Assembly (NCBI RefSeq): GCF_043641555.1
Contig: NZ_JBHZRJ010000001.1
Coordinates: 1,116,001-1,180,000, forward strand
Origin: Saccharospirillum alexandrii_A
GTDB lineage: Bacteria > Pseudomonadota > Gammaproteobacteria > Pseudomonadales > Natronospirillaceae
Direction of reading: 5' to 3'
DNA length: 64,000 bases
A program made the translations under genes and the position numbers. Shown one piece after another: positions 51,177-60,511 of the stretch; position 1 is the first letter of the stretch, and every line of letters begins with the position of its first letter. The notes below the pieces were generated by a model, which saw nothing but the letters and a program-made list of their open reading frames with translations, did no database searches and was not told the DNA's origin.

Positions 51177-51827
51177 TCAGGCAGGTTGCTGAAAGAACTC
51201 GCGTGAGCCGTAGACCACCATGGTCTTGCCTTTCACGCTGACCAGACCCTGTTCTTCCAGGTTCTTCAGTACCCGGCCGACCATTTCGCGTGAGCAACCG
51301 ACAATGCGACCGATTTCCTGGCGAGTAATCTTGATCTGCATGCCCTCGGGGTGCGTCATGGCATCGGGCTGCTTGCACAGGTCGAGCAGGGTGCGCGCAA
51401 CCCGGCCAGTAACGTCCAGAAACGCCAGGTCGCCAACTTTTCGGGTTGTGGCGCGCAGGCGGGTGGCCATCTGTTCGCCAATAAAATACAGAATGCGGGC
51501 GTCGTTCTGGGTGATCTCGCGAAATTTGGTGTAGGAAATTTCGGCCACTTCGCACTCGGTTTTGGTTTTAACCCAGGCCGATCGCGAATCCATGGCGTCG
51601 AATAGGCCCAGTTCGCCGAAGAAATCACCGGCGTTCAGATACGCCATGATCATTTCCCGGCCGTCATCATCTTCGATAATGACCGAAACGGTACCTTTAA
51701 TGATGTAATACAGGGAGTCGCTTTTGTCACCGGCATATATCAGGGTGGTTTTGGATGGGTAGCGACGGCGGTGGCATTGCGACAGGAAGTAGTCGAGATG
51801 CGTATGTTCGAGTGACTGATTAACCAT
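51177..51827 (-). CDS. crp: cAMP receptor protein, Vfr-like
   Basis: Global cAMP-dependent regulator. 216 residues: cyclic-nucleotide domain (YIIKGTVSVIIEDDDGREMI, GDFFGELGLFD, SRSAWVKTKTECEVAEIS) and C-terminal HTH (ITRQEIGRIVGCSREMVGRVLKNLEEQGLV) with the recognition-helix residues RE..GR of CRP/Vfr. Close to P. aeruginosa Vfr, including the divergent OsmC gene and then speD. It should bind TGTGA-N6-TCACA sites such as the one at 44535. Confidence 0.96.
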   Translation of the reverse strand: MVNQSLEHTHLDYFLSQCHRRRYPSKTTLIYAGDKSDSLYYIIKGTVSVIIEDDDGREMIMAYLNAGDFFGELGLFDAMDSRSAWVKTKTECEVAEISYTKFREITQNDARILYFIGEQMATRLRATTRKVGDLAFLDVTGRVARTLLDLCKQPDAMTHPEGMQIKITRQEIGRIVGCSREMVGRVLKNLEEQGLVSVKGKTMVVYGSREFFQQPA

Positions 51828-52339
51828 GATCTCTGCTTTCCAGTGTAGCGTCTACGGCCGGGGGGTCACTGCCTGATCAGCCCCGGGGCTCCATGTTGTA
51901 TGTTCGGTCTAACCGCTGTGCGACGAACGCAACATAGACCGGCGCCTCCAACCTGTGTCAGATTAAAGGGTAACCTGTCTGCGAGTATAGACCGAATTAC
52001 GTGAATTCGGGCACAGAATGTCTGTGCGCAGTGTGCGAACACTGCTCGGCATTATGGGATATTCAATCGATTCTGGCTATGGGCTCTGCCTATTTGTATG
52101 ACTTGCGTCCCGTTTTTACACGTTCATTGAGCATTATGACCACGATTCGGAGTCAGCGTTCATTGGGTGGCATCCGCTATTCGGCTCGATGCCGACACCG
52201 AACTCAATTAATAATGCCTAACACGGAGGGTTTCAGCCTCTATTCGGCTTTAAATCAGACTGTGCTAGGCTTCGCGCCTCAGACGGTATTGAACACTAAC
52301 CCGGGCCCGGGGTCTCGGGTTACAGAGGAGTAATGAACA
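51828..52339. other. crp-osmC divergent intergenic region with inverted repeats
   Basis: 512 bases without a supported gene. CGGTCTA-type motifs occur three times: 51905-51911, inverted at 51935-51941 (TAGACCG), and again inverted at 51988-51994; the first and third match over nine bases. A 7-bp hairpin GCAGTGT-GCGA-ACACTGC lies at 52028-52045. The open frame 52001-52333 looks non-coding. Promoters for crp and osmC must be here, but I cannot place them. Confidence 0.45.
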
Positions 52340-52762
52340 GTGAAAGCAACGGTTGCATGGGCAGGTGGCAAGGCCTTTTCATACGAGTCGGAATCGGGTC
52401 ATAAGGGCTATATGGATGGTGCCGCCAAAGACGGCCCGGGTAGCAAGGGCCCAAGCCCGATGGAATTGATTCTGAATGGCCTGGGCGGCTGTACCTCTTA
52501 TGATGTGGTTAACATCCTGCAGAAAAGTCGCCAGGACGTGGTGAACTGCGAAGCGCAGCTGAGCGCTGAGCGCGCTGACACCGTGCCGGCGGTTTTTACC
52601 AAAATACACATTCACTTTATCGTTACTGGCCGCCAGCTTAAACCTGCTCAGGTAGAGCGAGCCATAGCACTCTCGGCCGAAAAGTACTGTTCGGCGTCCA
52701 TGATGCTGGAAAAGGGTGGCGTTGTGATCACTCATGATTTTGAGTTGGTTGATGTTGAGTGA
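52340..52762 (+). CDS. OsmC/YhfA family peroxide-related protein
   Basis: 140 residues. OsmC fold with both redox cysteines (GGCTSYDVVNIL and KYCSASMMLEKG) and the N-terminal GPSPMELILNGLGG. OsmC/Ohr proteins reduce organic hydroperoxides; the YhfA branch sits next to crp in E. coli and in Pseudomonas, as here, and its own substrate is not established. Start GTG at 52340 with GAGGAG upstream. Confidence 0.94.
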   Translation: MKATVAWAGGKAFSYESESGHKGYMDGAAKDGPGSKGPSPMELILNGLGGCTSYDVVNILQKSRQDVVNCEAQLSAERADTVPAVFTKIHIHFIVTGRQLKPAQVERAIALSAEKYCSASMMLEKGGVVITHDFELVDVE

Positions 52763-52985
52763 CATTGGTCATCACGGATTCTGGCACCCGCTGCAGTAAA
52801 ATCAGCCACCGGGTGTAGCGACAGCCACCATTGGACATTCAATAAAAAAGTGCTGGGCTCATCCGGGTGTGATCCGCATAATACGGCCCGCTCAAGTACA
52901 GCCCGGCTGTGCTGTGCCCCGTGGGGCGACTGGTTTGACGGTTCAGCCCCTTGAAATTGCCGGCCTGTAAGAGGTTCCATTGCTC

Positions 52986-53804
52986 ATGAACGACGAATTG
53001 CGTTTACACGGTTTCAACAACCTGACCAAATCGCTCAGCTTCAACATCTATGACATTAACTATGCCAAAACCGAGCAGCAGCAGAACGAGTACATTGCCT
53101 ATATTGATGAAATGTACAATGCCGATCGCCTGACTGAAATCCTGACTCAGGTGACGGATATTATTGGAGCCAACATATTGAATGTGGCCCGTCAGGATTA
53201 CGAGCCACACGGTGCCAGCGTTACGATTCTGATCTCCGAGTACCCGGTTGACGGCAACGAGGACTTTTCCACCGCGACGCCGGGGCCGATGCCCAATTCG
53301 GTGGTGGGGCACCTCGATAAAAGCCACATTACCGTTCATACCTACCCGGAAAGCCACCCGGATAATGGCATTTCGACCTTTCGTGCCGATATCGACGTCA
53401 GCACCTGCGGGGTTATCTCGCCCCTGAAAGCGTTGAATTTCCTGATTCACTCATTCGACAGCGATATTGTGACCACCGATTACCGGGTGCGGGGCTTTAC
53501 CCGGGATGTCGACGGGCGCAAGCACTACATCGATCACCAGATAAACTCCATTCAGAATTATCTGGCGGAAGACACCAAGCAAGCCTACGAAATGATCGAT
53601 GTGAATATTTATCAGGAGAATATCTTCCACACCAAAATGCTGTTGAAAGAGTTCAATATCGAAAATTACCTTTTTGGCAGCGGTGTTGAAGCCTATTCCG
53701 AGTCTGAACTGACCAGCATTACCGAGCGACTCTGGCGGGAAATGCAGGAAATCTTCTACTCTCGCAACATGAGCAACGGCCCCGGCCCCAGTCATTCCGG
53801 CTAA
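52986..53804 (+). CDS. speD: S-adenosylmethionine decarboxylase proenzyme SpeD
   Basis: Makes decarboxylated SAM, the aminopropyl donor for spermidine. 272 residues, very close to E. coli SpeD through the whole chain (LHGFNNLTKSLSF, YIAYIDEMYNADRLTEILTQ, IGANILNVARQDYEPHGASV). Self-cleaving site DKSHITVHTYPE with the pyruvoyl-forming Ser at about 113. Start ATG at 52986; a TTG two codons upstream is closer to the GAGG site. No speE adjoins it. Confidence 0.97.
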   Translation: MNDELRLHGFNNLTKSLSFNIYDINYAKTEQQQNEYIAYIDEMYNADRLTEILTQVTDIIGANILNVARQDYEPHGASVTILISEYPVDGNEDFSTATPGPMPNSVVGHLDKSHITVHTYPESHPDNGISTFRADIDVSTCGVISPLKALNFLIHSFDSDIVTTDYRVRGFTRDVDGRKHYIDHQINSIQNYLAEDTKQAYEMIDVNIYQENIFHTKMLLKEFNIENYLFGSGVEAYSESELTSITERLWREMQEIFYSRNMSNGPGPSHSG

Positions 53805-53806
53805 AT

Positions 53807-53823
53807 TGTTCAAACATTGAACA
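53807..53823. other. Small perfect hairpin after speD
   Basis: TGTTCAA-ACA-TTGAACA immediately follows the speD stop. Seven-base arms; AT-rich and without a T-run, so it could be an operator for the downstream gene or a weak 3'-end hairpin. Confidence 0.45.
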
Positions 53824-54051
53824 GGTTCGCTGTAAATTTTGGCGATCGGCTCGAATAGACCGTAAAGTGTGATGAATATCGCCTATTCCTGACTGTACAC
53901 CCCGGCCCGGCAAGGTAAACTGACACAAAGAATACATCGTCTATCAGGATGATGGTTGCCAGCCGGGCCGCATTGTCGCCATCCACCCTGGGTGGTGTTG
54001 AGTGAAACTGGCTGAATTATAACTATAAGCATCAGCAAAACGGGTAGTCTC

Positions 54052-55518
54052 ATGGGTCAGGAAATCGAATTGAAGCTCAGTATTCGTCCCTCAGCGGTCG
54101 AAGCTTTCAGGTCACATCCGGTATTGTCCTCTCTGCCATCCCAGTCTTCTGCGCTCGAAAACCAGTATTACGATACGCCCGATCAACAACTGACGCAGTC
54201 CGGTACGGCACTGCGTTTGCGCTTTCAGGGCAGTCACTGTGTTCAGACGCTGAAAACCCGGGGCTCCAATGTGGGCGGGCTGCATCAGCGCGACGAGTGG
54301 GAAGTTGAACGGCCCGATGGCCAGCTTGATCTGTCGGAATGTCCGGACGGGGTGCTGCCTGAAGGCGTTGCCAGTCAGTTGACGCAGCTGTTTAGCACCC
54401 GGTTTAACCGGCACCGCTGGCTGGTACAGCACCAGGGTGCCGATATTGAAGTTGTACTGGATGAAGGAGAGGTGTCTGCGGGCGCCGATTCCCAGGCGAT
54501 CAGTGAAGTCGAACTTGAATTGAAATCGGGTGGCCTGACGGCCTTGTTGTCGCTGGCGCACGAACTGACGCGCAGTATACCGCTGGTGCCTTCCGATATC
54601 TCCAAGGCCGAGCGTGGGTATCGTCTGTTGAACCATGCAGCACCGGTTAGTCTGCCGTTGCCAGCCATTGTGGCCCAGCAGAGCATGGAGAGCGCCTTTT
54701 GTGCGCTTTTCGGTTACGAACTGGAGCGCCTGCAGCGGCAGTGGGATCTGTTCTGGATGACACAGCAATGGTCTCAGGTACAGGCCATGCTGGTTACGCT
54801 GGGCAATATGCAGACGGAATTTGAATGGTTCAGCGATATTCTGCCAACCCGGCATCGCCTTCAGGTTAAAGCCTGGGTGGGCTGGCTTGAAGGCGCCATT
54901 CGTCCGCTGGTGTCCTGGTGGCCGGCGTGTTTTGCGCTCAGTCAGGATGCTCGCAGCGAGCCGGAAAACATTGCCGTCAGTTTGCAACAGGCTAAGGCCA
55001 TCCGTGCGTTGGAGGGCATTGAAGATCTGGCGAGCAATGCTGATTTTGGCCATACACTGATGTCGATGACGCAGTGGTTGCATTTGCGCAGCTGGCGGGA
55101 AGATCAGACCGAGGAGCACAAGTGTGCTTCCGAAGTTGCGGTGAGCGACGGCCTCGACCGTTCGTTATCCACTGCCTGGCAGGCCTTCAACCCCGATCAG
55201 TTTGCCGGTAGCACCAGTCATGCCCTGGCTCAGTACCCGGCGGTGCATCGCTTGTTGATGCTGTGCCAGTACTTCAACACCCTCTATAGCGAAGATTTGG
55301 ATCATTACCAGGCCGAGCTACAGGCGCTTGAAGATAATCTGTCGAAATTGTCGGCCATGGATGTCGTCAGTCGTCTGCACGAATGGCTAAACGACTTGCC
55401 TCTGGAACAGCAAGCCTCGGTGTACAGCTGGACGCGCAGCCAGCCGGTGCTGTTGCGCGACATCAAGCAACTGGCGGGTCGCCTGTTTGATTCCCGGGAC
55501 GCCGTACTGGAGGTGTAA
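54052..55518 (+). CDS. CYTH-domain (triphosphate tunnel) protein with degenerate CHAD region
   Basis: 488 residues. N-terminal CYTH domain at residues 1-200: EIELKLSI, the basic TLKTRG, EVELELKSGG and SKAERGYRLL supply the tunnel residues that bind triphosphate and metal. The family includes E. coli YgiF, an inorganic triphosphatase. The C-terminal 280 residues sit where YgiF-type proteins have a CHAD domain, are helical and Trp-rich, but lack the His/Arg-rich repeats (HxxRVxxRR) that bind polyphosphate. Probable triphosphatase; substrate unproven. The next gene starts two bases after its stop. Confidence 0.82.
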   Translation: MGQEIELKLSIRPSAVEAFRSHPVLSSLPSQSSALENQYYDTPDQQLTQSGTALRLRFQGSHCVQTLKTRGSNVGGLHQRDEWEVERPDGQLDLSECPDGVLPEGVASQLTQLFSTRFNRHRWLVQHQGADIEVVLDEGEVSAGADSQAISEVELELKSGGLTALLSLAHELTRSIPLVPSDISKAERGYRLLNHAAPVSLPLPAIVAQQSMESAFCALFGYELERLQRQWDLFWMTQQWSQVQAMLVTLGNMQTEFEWFSDILPTRHRLQVKAWVGWLEGAIRPLVSWWPACFALSQDARSEPENIAVSLQQAKAIRALEGIEDLASNADFGHTLMSMTQWLHLRSWREDQTEEHKCASEVAVSDGLDRSLSTAWQAFNPDQFAGSTSHALAQYPAVHRLLMLCQYFNTLYSEDLDHYQAELQALEDNLSKLSAMDVVSRLHEWLNDLPLEQQASVYSWTRSQPVLLRDIKQLAGRLFDSRDAVLEV

Positions 55519-55520
55519 TC

Positions 55521-57278
55521 TTGGCCGCAGCCTCCTTGTTGCCGGGTCGGTTAGACATAGACAGCGTATTGCGGGCACTGCAGGACGATGGACGTCTCAG
55601 TGCCGAGCAAACCGACCGGGCCCGTCGCAAGGTGCGCCCGGGCAAGGAACATCCGCTGCAGCGCCTGGCCTCGCTCGAGTTAACCGACCTGGCCAACCCC
55701 GCCAAAAAACTCAGCCTCAATGCGCTGACGCAATGGCTGGCCGAACACGTTGGCTTACCCTACCGAAATATTGACCCGCTGAAAGTCGACGTCACCCGCA
55801 TCACCGATGTCATGTCGTATGAATTCGCGCGTCGTTACAACCTGTTGCCTCTGGTCATTGAAGACGACGTGGTGGAAATCGCCACCAGCGAGCCATTGCT
55901 GACCGGTTGGGAAGACGCGATCGAACAGGTATCCCGGCGTAGCATACGCAAGGTTGTAGCCAGCCCCGAAGACATCGACCGATTTTCGCTCGAATTTTAT
56001 GCGCTGAACCGTTCTGTGACCGGAGCGGTTGGGCGTAAGACGGCAGCCGGTATCGGCAACTTTGAACAACTGATTGAACTCGGCAATCTGCAGAATGTCG
56101 AAGCCAACGATGAACACATCGTCAATATCGTTGACTGGTTGTTTCAGTATGCATTCGATCAGCGCGCCAGTGATATTCACGTCGAACCTCGACGCGATTA
56201 TGCCCATATCCGGTTCCGTATTGATGGCATCTTACACGCTGTGTATCAGATGCCCATCCAGGTGGGCCAGGCTGTGGTCAGCCGCATCAAGATTCTCGGC
56301 CGGATGAACGTGGCAGAGAAGCGCAAACCTCAGGACGGGCGGGTTAAAACCAAAACGCCGGAAGGGCAGGAAGTGGAGCTGCGACTGTCGACGCTGCCAA
56401 CCGCCTTCGGCGAAAAGCTGGTGATGCGGATATTTGATCCGGAAGTGTTGCTGAAAAGCTTCTCTGCGCTTGGCTTGCAGGATGAAGACCTCAACAACTG
56501 GAAGCAGATGATCCGCAACCCGAACGGCATCATTCTGGTGACCGGGCCAACCGGCTCGGGTAAAACGACCACGCTGTACTCAACGCTGCGTACCCTGGCC
56601 ACGCCAGAAGTGAATGTCTGCACCATTGAAGACCCGATTGAAATGGTGGAGCCGGCGTTCAATCAAATGCAGATTCAGCAGAACATCGATCTCAGTTTTG
56701 CCGACGGCATTCGCGCTCTGATGCGTCAGGACCCGGACATCATCATGATTGGTGAGATTCGCGACCTGGAAACCGCACAGATGGCCGTGCAAGCGGCACT
56801 GACGGGCCACCTGGTGCTTTCGACCGTGCACACCAATGATGCCCCTACTGCCATTACGCGACTGCTTGATCTGGGCGTGCCCAGTTATCTGATCAAAGCC
56901 ACCGTCCTGGGCGCCATGGCGCAACGCCTGGTGCGAACCCTGTGTCCGCATTGCAAGACCACCACCAACGCGAGTGAGGATATCTGGCAGCAACTGGTTA
57001 AGCCCTGGTCGGCGCCGAAACCGGCGTCGTTCTATCAGCCGGTGGGGTGCCTGGAGTGTCGCAATACTGGGTATCTGGGTCGTTCAGGTTTGTATGAAAG
57101 CTTTCTGATGAGCAGTGAGCTGGCCGGGTTGGTGACGGACGACTGTGATCCGCAACGGTTTCGCAAACACGCCATCAAACAGGGCATGCTCAGCTTGCGT
57201 TTATCCGGAGCCCGTAAAGTGGCGGCCGGTATTACCACACCGGAAGAGGTGTTCCGGGTGACGCCGGAAGTTCGCTAG
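55521..57278 (+). CDS. GspE/PilB-family secretion ATPase
   Basis: 585 residues, the hexameric ATPase type that powers type IV pili or type II secretion. N-terminal MshEN/T2SSE_N domain (residues 10-150), then NIVDWLFQYAFDQRASDIHVEP, Walker A GPTGSGKTTT (about 341-350), Asp box IEDPIEMVEP, Walker B RQDPDIIMIGEIRD, His box TGHLVLSTVHTNDA, and a zinc tetracysteine with CPHC and CLEC. Start TTG at 55521 with GGAGG, two bases after the CYTH stop. No pilC, pilD or gsp genes adjoin, so its machine must be encoded elsewhere. Confidence 0.92.
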   Translation: MAAASLLPGRLDIDSVLRALQDDGRLSAEQTDRARRKVRPGKEHPLQRLASLELTDLANPAKKLSLNALTQWLAEHVGLPYRNIDPLKVDVTRITDVMSYEFARRYNLLPLVIEDDVVEIATSEPLLTGWEDAIEQVSRRSIRKVVASPEDIDRFSLEFYALNRSVTGAVGRKTAAGIGNFEQLIELGNLQNVEANDEHIVNIVDWLFQYAFDQRASDIHVEPRRDYAHIRFRIDGILHAVYQMPIQVGQAVVSRIKILGRMNVAEKRKPQDGRVKTKTPEGQEVELRLSTLPTAFGEKLVMRIFDPEVLLKSFSALGLQDEDLNNWKQMIRNPNGIILVTGPTGSGKTTTLYSTLRTLATPEVNVCTIEDPIEMVEPAFNQMQIQQNIDLSFADGIRALMRQDPDIIMIGEIRDLETAQMAVQAALTGHLVLSTVHTNDAPTAITRLLDLGVPSYLIKATVLGAMAQRLVRTLCPHCKTTTNASEDIWQQLVKPWSAPKPASFYQPVGCLECRNTGYLGRSGLYESFLMSSELAGLVTDDCDPQRFRKHAIKQGMLSLRLSGARKVAAGITTPEEVFRVTPEVR

Positions 57279-57335
57279 CGGGCCATGCGTGGCACTCTGT
57301 TAGCAGGGAGCGACGCCAGCAAGGCCAGAGGCGCC

Positions 57336-57977
57336 CTAAATCCGGTAGACCGTTTTGGTCATGACCTTTGAAATCTCCGTCATGAGTTGCTTTACCGGGG
57401 TCGGGAATGTCCGTCCGCCGGCCGCAAGGGCGTGTTCGGCATGTCGTTCTTCATCAGACAGCATGCGTTCGAGAATGGCGGTTGAGCGGGGGTCTTGCCG
57501 GTCAATCTGGTTCAGGTGGTCGCGCAGATGCGCACTGACCTGGTCTTCTGTGGCAGCGACAAAACCCAGCGACCAGCGGTCACCCGCCATGCCCGCCGCA
57601 GCCCCCATGGCGTAGGAAAGCCCGTAAAATATCGGGTTTAGAAAGCTGGTGCGGCTGTTCAGTTCATTGAGGCGCTGTTCGCACCAGGCCAGGTGATCGA
57701 GCTCTTCTTCGGCCGCCTGGTTCATGTCTTCCCGGACTTGCGCCAGTTTCGCGGTGAGCGCCTGGCCCTGATACAACCCTTGGGCACAGACTTCACCGGT
57801 ATGATTGATGCGCATCAAACCGGCGATATGGTGTGTCTGAGCGGTGTCCAGCGCCGGTATGTCCTGATCTTCGACCGGCAGTGGCTGGCGCGCCTGAACG
57901 GCCCCCGGCGTCAGCGTCTTAAGGGCGTTGTCGAGGTGGGCGACCAGACGATCAGAAAAAGAGTGACTTCTTGGCAT
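57336..57977 (-). CDS. coq7: Ubiquinone demethoxylase Coq7
   Basis: Di-iron monooxygenase for the C6 hydroxylation in ubiquinone synthesis, replacing UbiF of enterics. 213 residues. Carboxylate-bridged di-iron ligands in INHTGEVCAQGLYQGQ, AAEEELDHLAWCEQRL, ATEDQVSAHLRDHL and SDEERHAEHA. Its first 26 bases overlap the end of the hybrid kinase gene. Convergent with the ATPase gene. Confidence 0.96.
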   Translation of the reverse strand: MPRSHSFSDRLVAHLDNALKTLTPGAVQARQPLPVEDQDIPALDTAQTHHIAGLMRINHTGEVCAQGLYQGQALTAKLAQVREDMNQAAEEELDHLAWCEQRLNELNSRTSFLNPIFYGLSYAMGAAAGMAGDRWSLGFVAATEDQVSAHLRDHLNQIDRQDPRSTAILERMLSDEERHAEHALAAGGRTFPTPVKQLMTEISKVMTKTVYRI

Positions 57978-60372
57978 GGGTGCGTTCCCGGTTGGCCTGA
58001 ATATCAGGCATGGCTTGCATGAGCGTTTGTTTCAGTGCCCGGCCGGATACCGGCTTGGTCAGCAAATACTGAATGTTAAGCCGGCTTTCATCGAGATCGA
58101 CATGACCGACATCAACCCCGGTTAACATGATGATAATAATGTCTTTGTTCAGACTGCTGTCGGCGCGAATGCGCTCCGCCAGTTCGATGCCGGTCATGCT
58201 CGGCATATTCTGGTCGAGGACCAGAACATCAACCGGCGTGCCCTTGTGATATTCGTTATGGAGATTGGCCAGAGCTGACTGGCCATTGCTCATGCTGAAC
58301 ACATCCATTCCCCAGCTCATGCCCAGATGTTCTATGACCTTGCGGCAGGTGAGGTTGTCGTCGACGACCATCAGGCGCATCTGGTCCAGATCCTGAACCG
58401 AATAGTCATCGACTTCGGTGGTCGCGCTGATTTCGGCCAGCGGCAGATCGATCCAGAACGTTGTGCCCATGCGCAGCTCACTGCTGAAGGTAATTTGGCC
58501 ACCCAGCAATCCGACCAGAATGCGGGTAATGGGCAAGCCCAGGTGCATATCACGCGGCGCCAGCTGATCTTCTGCCCGAACCGCCGGAAAGTCGAACAGA
58601 TTGCTTTTCAGTTCCTTGGGCAGGCCGGGCCCGGTATCGGTCACGCTGAAGCGGATGCGGTTGTGATGCCAGGGTTTGACCTGAATCAGAACCTCGCCGT
58701 TGTCGGTGTAATTCAGGGCGTTGTCGAGCAGGTTGCTCAGTACCTGGGCAATGATCTGGGCGTTGCCCCGATAACGCGTCGGCAGTTCCGGGGCGACGTC
58801 CATCACCAGTTCCAGTTGCTTGGCATGGGCGAGACGTGAGTAGGGTTGGATGGCGTCTTCCAGCAAATCGTACAGATCAAACTCGTCTTCGCCTTCCGGC
58901 AGCCGGTTCAGACCGATGCGCACCAGGTTTTGCAACTGATCAGCCTGGCGCAGCAAGGAAAACCCGGCCGCTTGCACGGTGTTCACGTACTCCTGCTGGT
59001 GCGCCGACAAGCTGGTGTCTTGCAGCAGTTCGGTCATGCCGAGCACGCCGTTGATCGGACCGCGCATTTCGTGGTTCAGTTTACGTAACAGGGGCCAGTG
59101 CAGGTTGGGCAGATTAAGACCGTCGACCGCGAGCCGGGAGTCACTCTTGCGGGCAACGCCAAAGGCCGCCCAGCCGACTATCAGGGCGGCGGTCACGGCG
59201 AGGCTGTGCAGCGCGAAGGCATTCAGGGCAATACTCTTAATCAGGCCGAGGCTGGCGGTCATGATAACAATGAACAGAATCAGCAGATTGCCTACGCCGG
59301 CCAACAACCAGCCTTCAGAGGGAGCCTTGGCATCCCGCCGATAAAACCAGAGTGCAACAATGGTCAGCAACAGGACCGGGATCAGGGTCAGCAGAATCGG
59401 GCTGAAGCTGCGTGACATCGGCAGTAGGGTGACCACGGCCAGCACGGCCAGCAACCTCAGCAGCCAGGTCAGGCTTTCGCGCAGCCAGGCGGGATAGGTT
59501 TCTTTGCGTACCTCGGCCAGCAGACCAAGCATGCTCATGAGAACCGTTACCCCACCCACGTTACGCGCATGAATGTCCAGGTAGCCCTGACCCGGAATCA
59601 CGAAAGAGGCCAGGCCACTCCAGCCTGCATTGATCGCGATAAAACCCAGGTTAAGGAGCAGCGCCCACAGAATGGCAGCGGATCTCAGCTTGAACCAGGC
59701 GATCAGCGCGATCAGCGCCAGTACCCACTGAACAGCAAACAGCGCTGAGTGAATGCTGATGCTGCGCGCAACCCGGAGCTTCAGAGTGCGCTCATCCACC
59801 ACAGAGATAAGGGTGTTAAGCGGGTCGGCCGATTGCAGCTTGATGTACAGATATTGGTTTCCGGGCTGAATCGGTACCGGAAGAACGTAGGTTCCAAGTG
59901 GCTCCGGCCGACTGTCCAGCGGCACACTGGCGCCTGAACGAACGCTACTGAAGGTCAGAGCGGCGGCACTCTCGTTAAAGCTGGTGTAGGCGGTCGGATT
60001 GGTGCTGGGGTAGTAGATCTCGATCAGATGGTTCGCGTGACTTTCTACGAAAAATGAATAGCTTCGGGTCTGGCCACCGGAGTTATTGACCGGTACACGG
60101 ATCCAGTAGGCGCCATCAAAGAGGCCGCTGCGCAACAGGCGCTGGTGCAAGGGCGTGAACTGATTGGCCAGCCCTTCCTGCTGCAGCTGGTAGACAGAGT
60201 ACTGGTTGTCGGCATCGAACAGATAATCCGAATGCTCAAGGATGTTAATATCCAGAGAGCTCTGGTTGAGCATGATGGGCTCATCGGCCGCCGCCAGGCT
60301 CACCAGCAGGGTGAGCGCCAACAGCAGCGTGATGGCAGCGCTGGCGCTGTGGATCAGTCGAACAGTTTTCAC
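57952..60372 (-). CDS. Hybrid sensor histidine kinase with 7TMR-DISM sensor and receiver
   Basis: 806 residues from the GTG at 60372 (GGAG site); the frame is open about 100 residues further, but those look non-coding. Order: signal/TM segment (ITLLLALTLLVSLAAA), periplasmic 7TMR-DISMED2-type beta domain (about 35-180, LFDGAYWIRVPVNNSG), seven TM helices (about 190-400), HisKA with phospho-acceptor His434 in LNHEMRGPINGVLGMTELL, HATPase (NLLDNALNYT, DTGPGLP, HLGLPITRILVGLLGG), and a receiver with Asp720 in VLDQNMP and Lys in LLTKP. No output domain; phosphate probably goes to an Hpt protein elsewhere. The signal may be carbohydrate-like, by analogy. Confidence 0.94.
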   Translation of the reverse strand: MKTVRLIHSASAAITLLLALTLLVSLAAADEPIMLNQSSLDINILEHSDYLFDADNQYSVYQLQQEGLANQFTPLHQRLLRSGLFDGAYWIRVPVNNSGGQTRSYSFFVESHANHLIEIYYPSTNPTAYTSFNESAAALTFSSVRSGASVPLDSRPEPLGTYVLPVPIQPGNQYLYIKLQSADPLNTLISVVDERTLKLRVARSISIHSALFAVQWVLALIALIAWFKLRSAAILWALLLNLGFIAINAGWSGLASFVIPGQGYLDIHARNVGGVTVLMSMLGLLAEVRKETYPAWLRESLTWLLRLLAVLAVVTLLPMSRSFSPILLTLIPVLLLTIVALWFYRRDAKAPSEGWLLAGVGNLLILFIVIMTASLGLIKSIALNAFALHSLAVTAALIVGWAAFGVARKSDSRLAVDGLNLPNLHWPLLRKLNHEMRGPINGVLGMTELLQDTSLSAHQQEYVNTVQAAGFSLLRQADQLQNLVRIGLNRLPEGEDEFDLYDLLEDAIQPYSRLAHAKQLELVMDVAPELPTRYRGNAQIIAQVLSNLLDNALNYTDNGEVLIQVKPWHHNRIRFSVTDTGPGLPKELKSNLFDFPAVRAEDQLAPRDMHLGLPITRILVGLLGGQITFSSELRMGTTFWIDLPLAEISATTEVDDYSVQDLDQMRLMVVDDNLTCRKVIEHLGMSWGMDVFSMSNGQSALANLHNEYHKGTPVDVLVLDQNMPSMTGIELAERIRADSSLNKDIIIIMLTGVDVGHVDLDESRLNIQYLLTKPVSGRALKQTLMQAMPDIQANRERTHAKKSLFF

Positions 60373-60511
60373 TAGGCAGAGCTCCGGCACCGAACGTCCC
60401 TGGGCGTCAGCTGGTTGCTGATGCCCGCGTGCGCGCAGTATAACGCCGACGGGCACTGGCCCCAAGTCGGTGCCGCAGAAGTCGGGGCTCTCGCCCCGTT
60501 TGCTGTGCCGG

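Noticed and set aside
52001..52333. 110-residue open frame between crp and osmC
   Set aside because: Composition is not protein-like, there is no good ribosome site, and it covers a region with regulatory-type inverted repeats.
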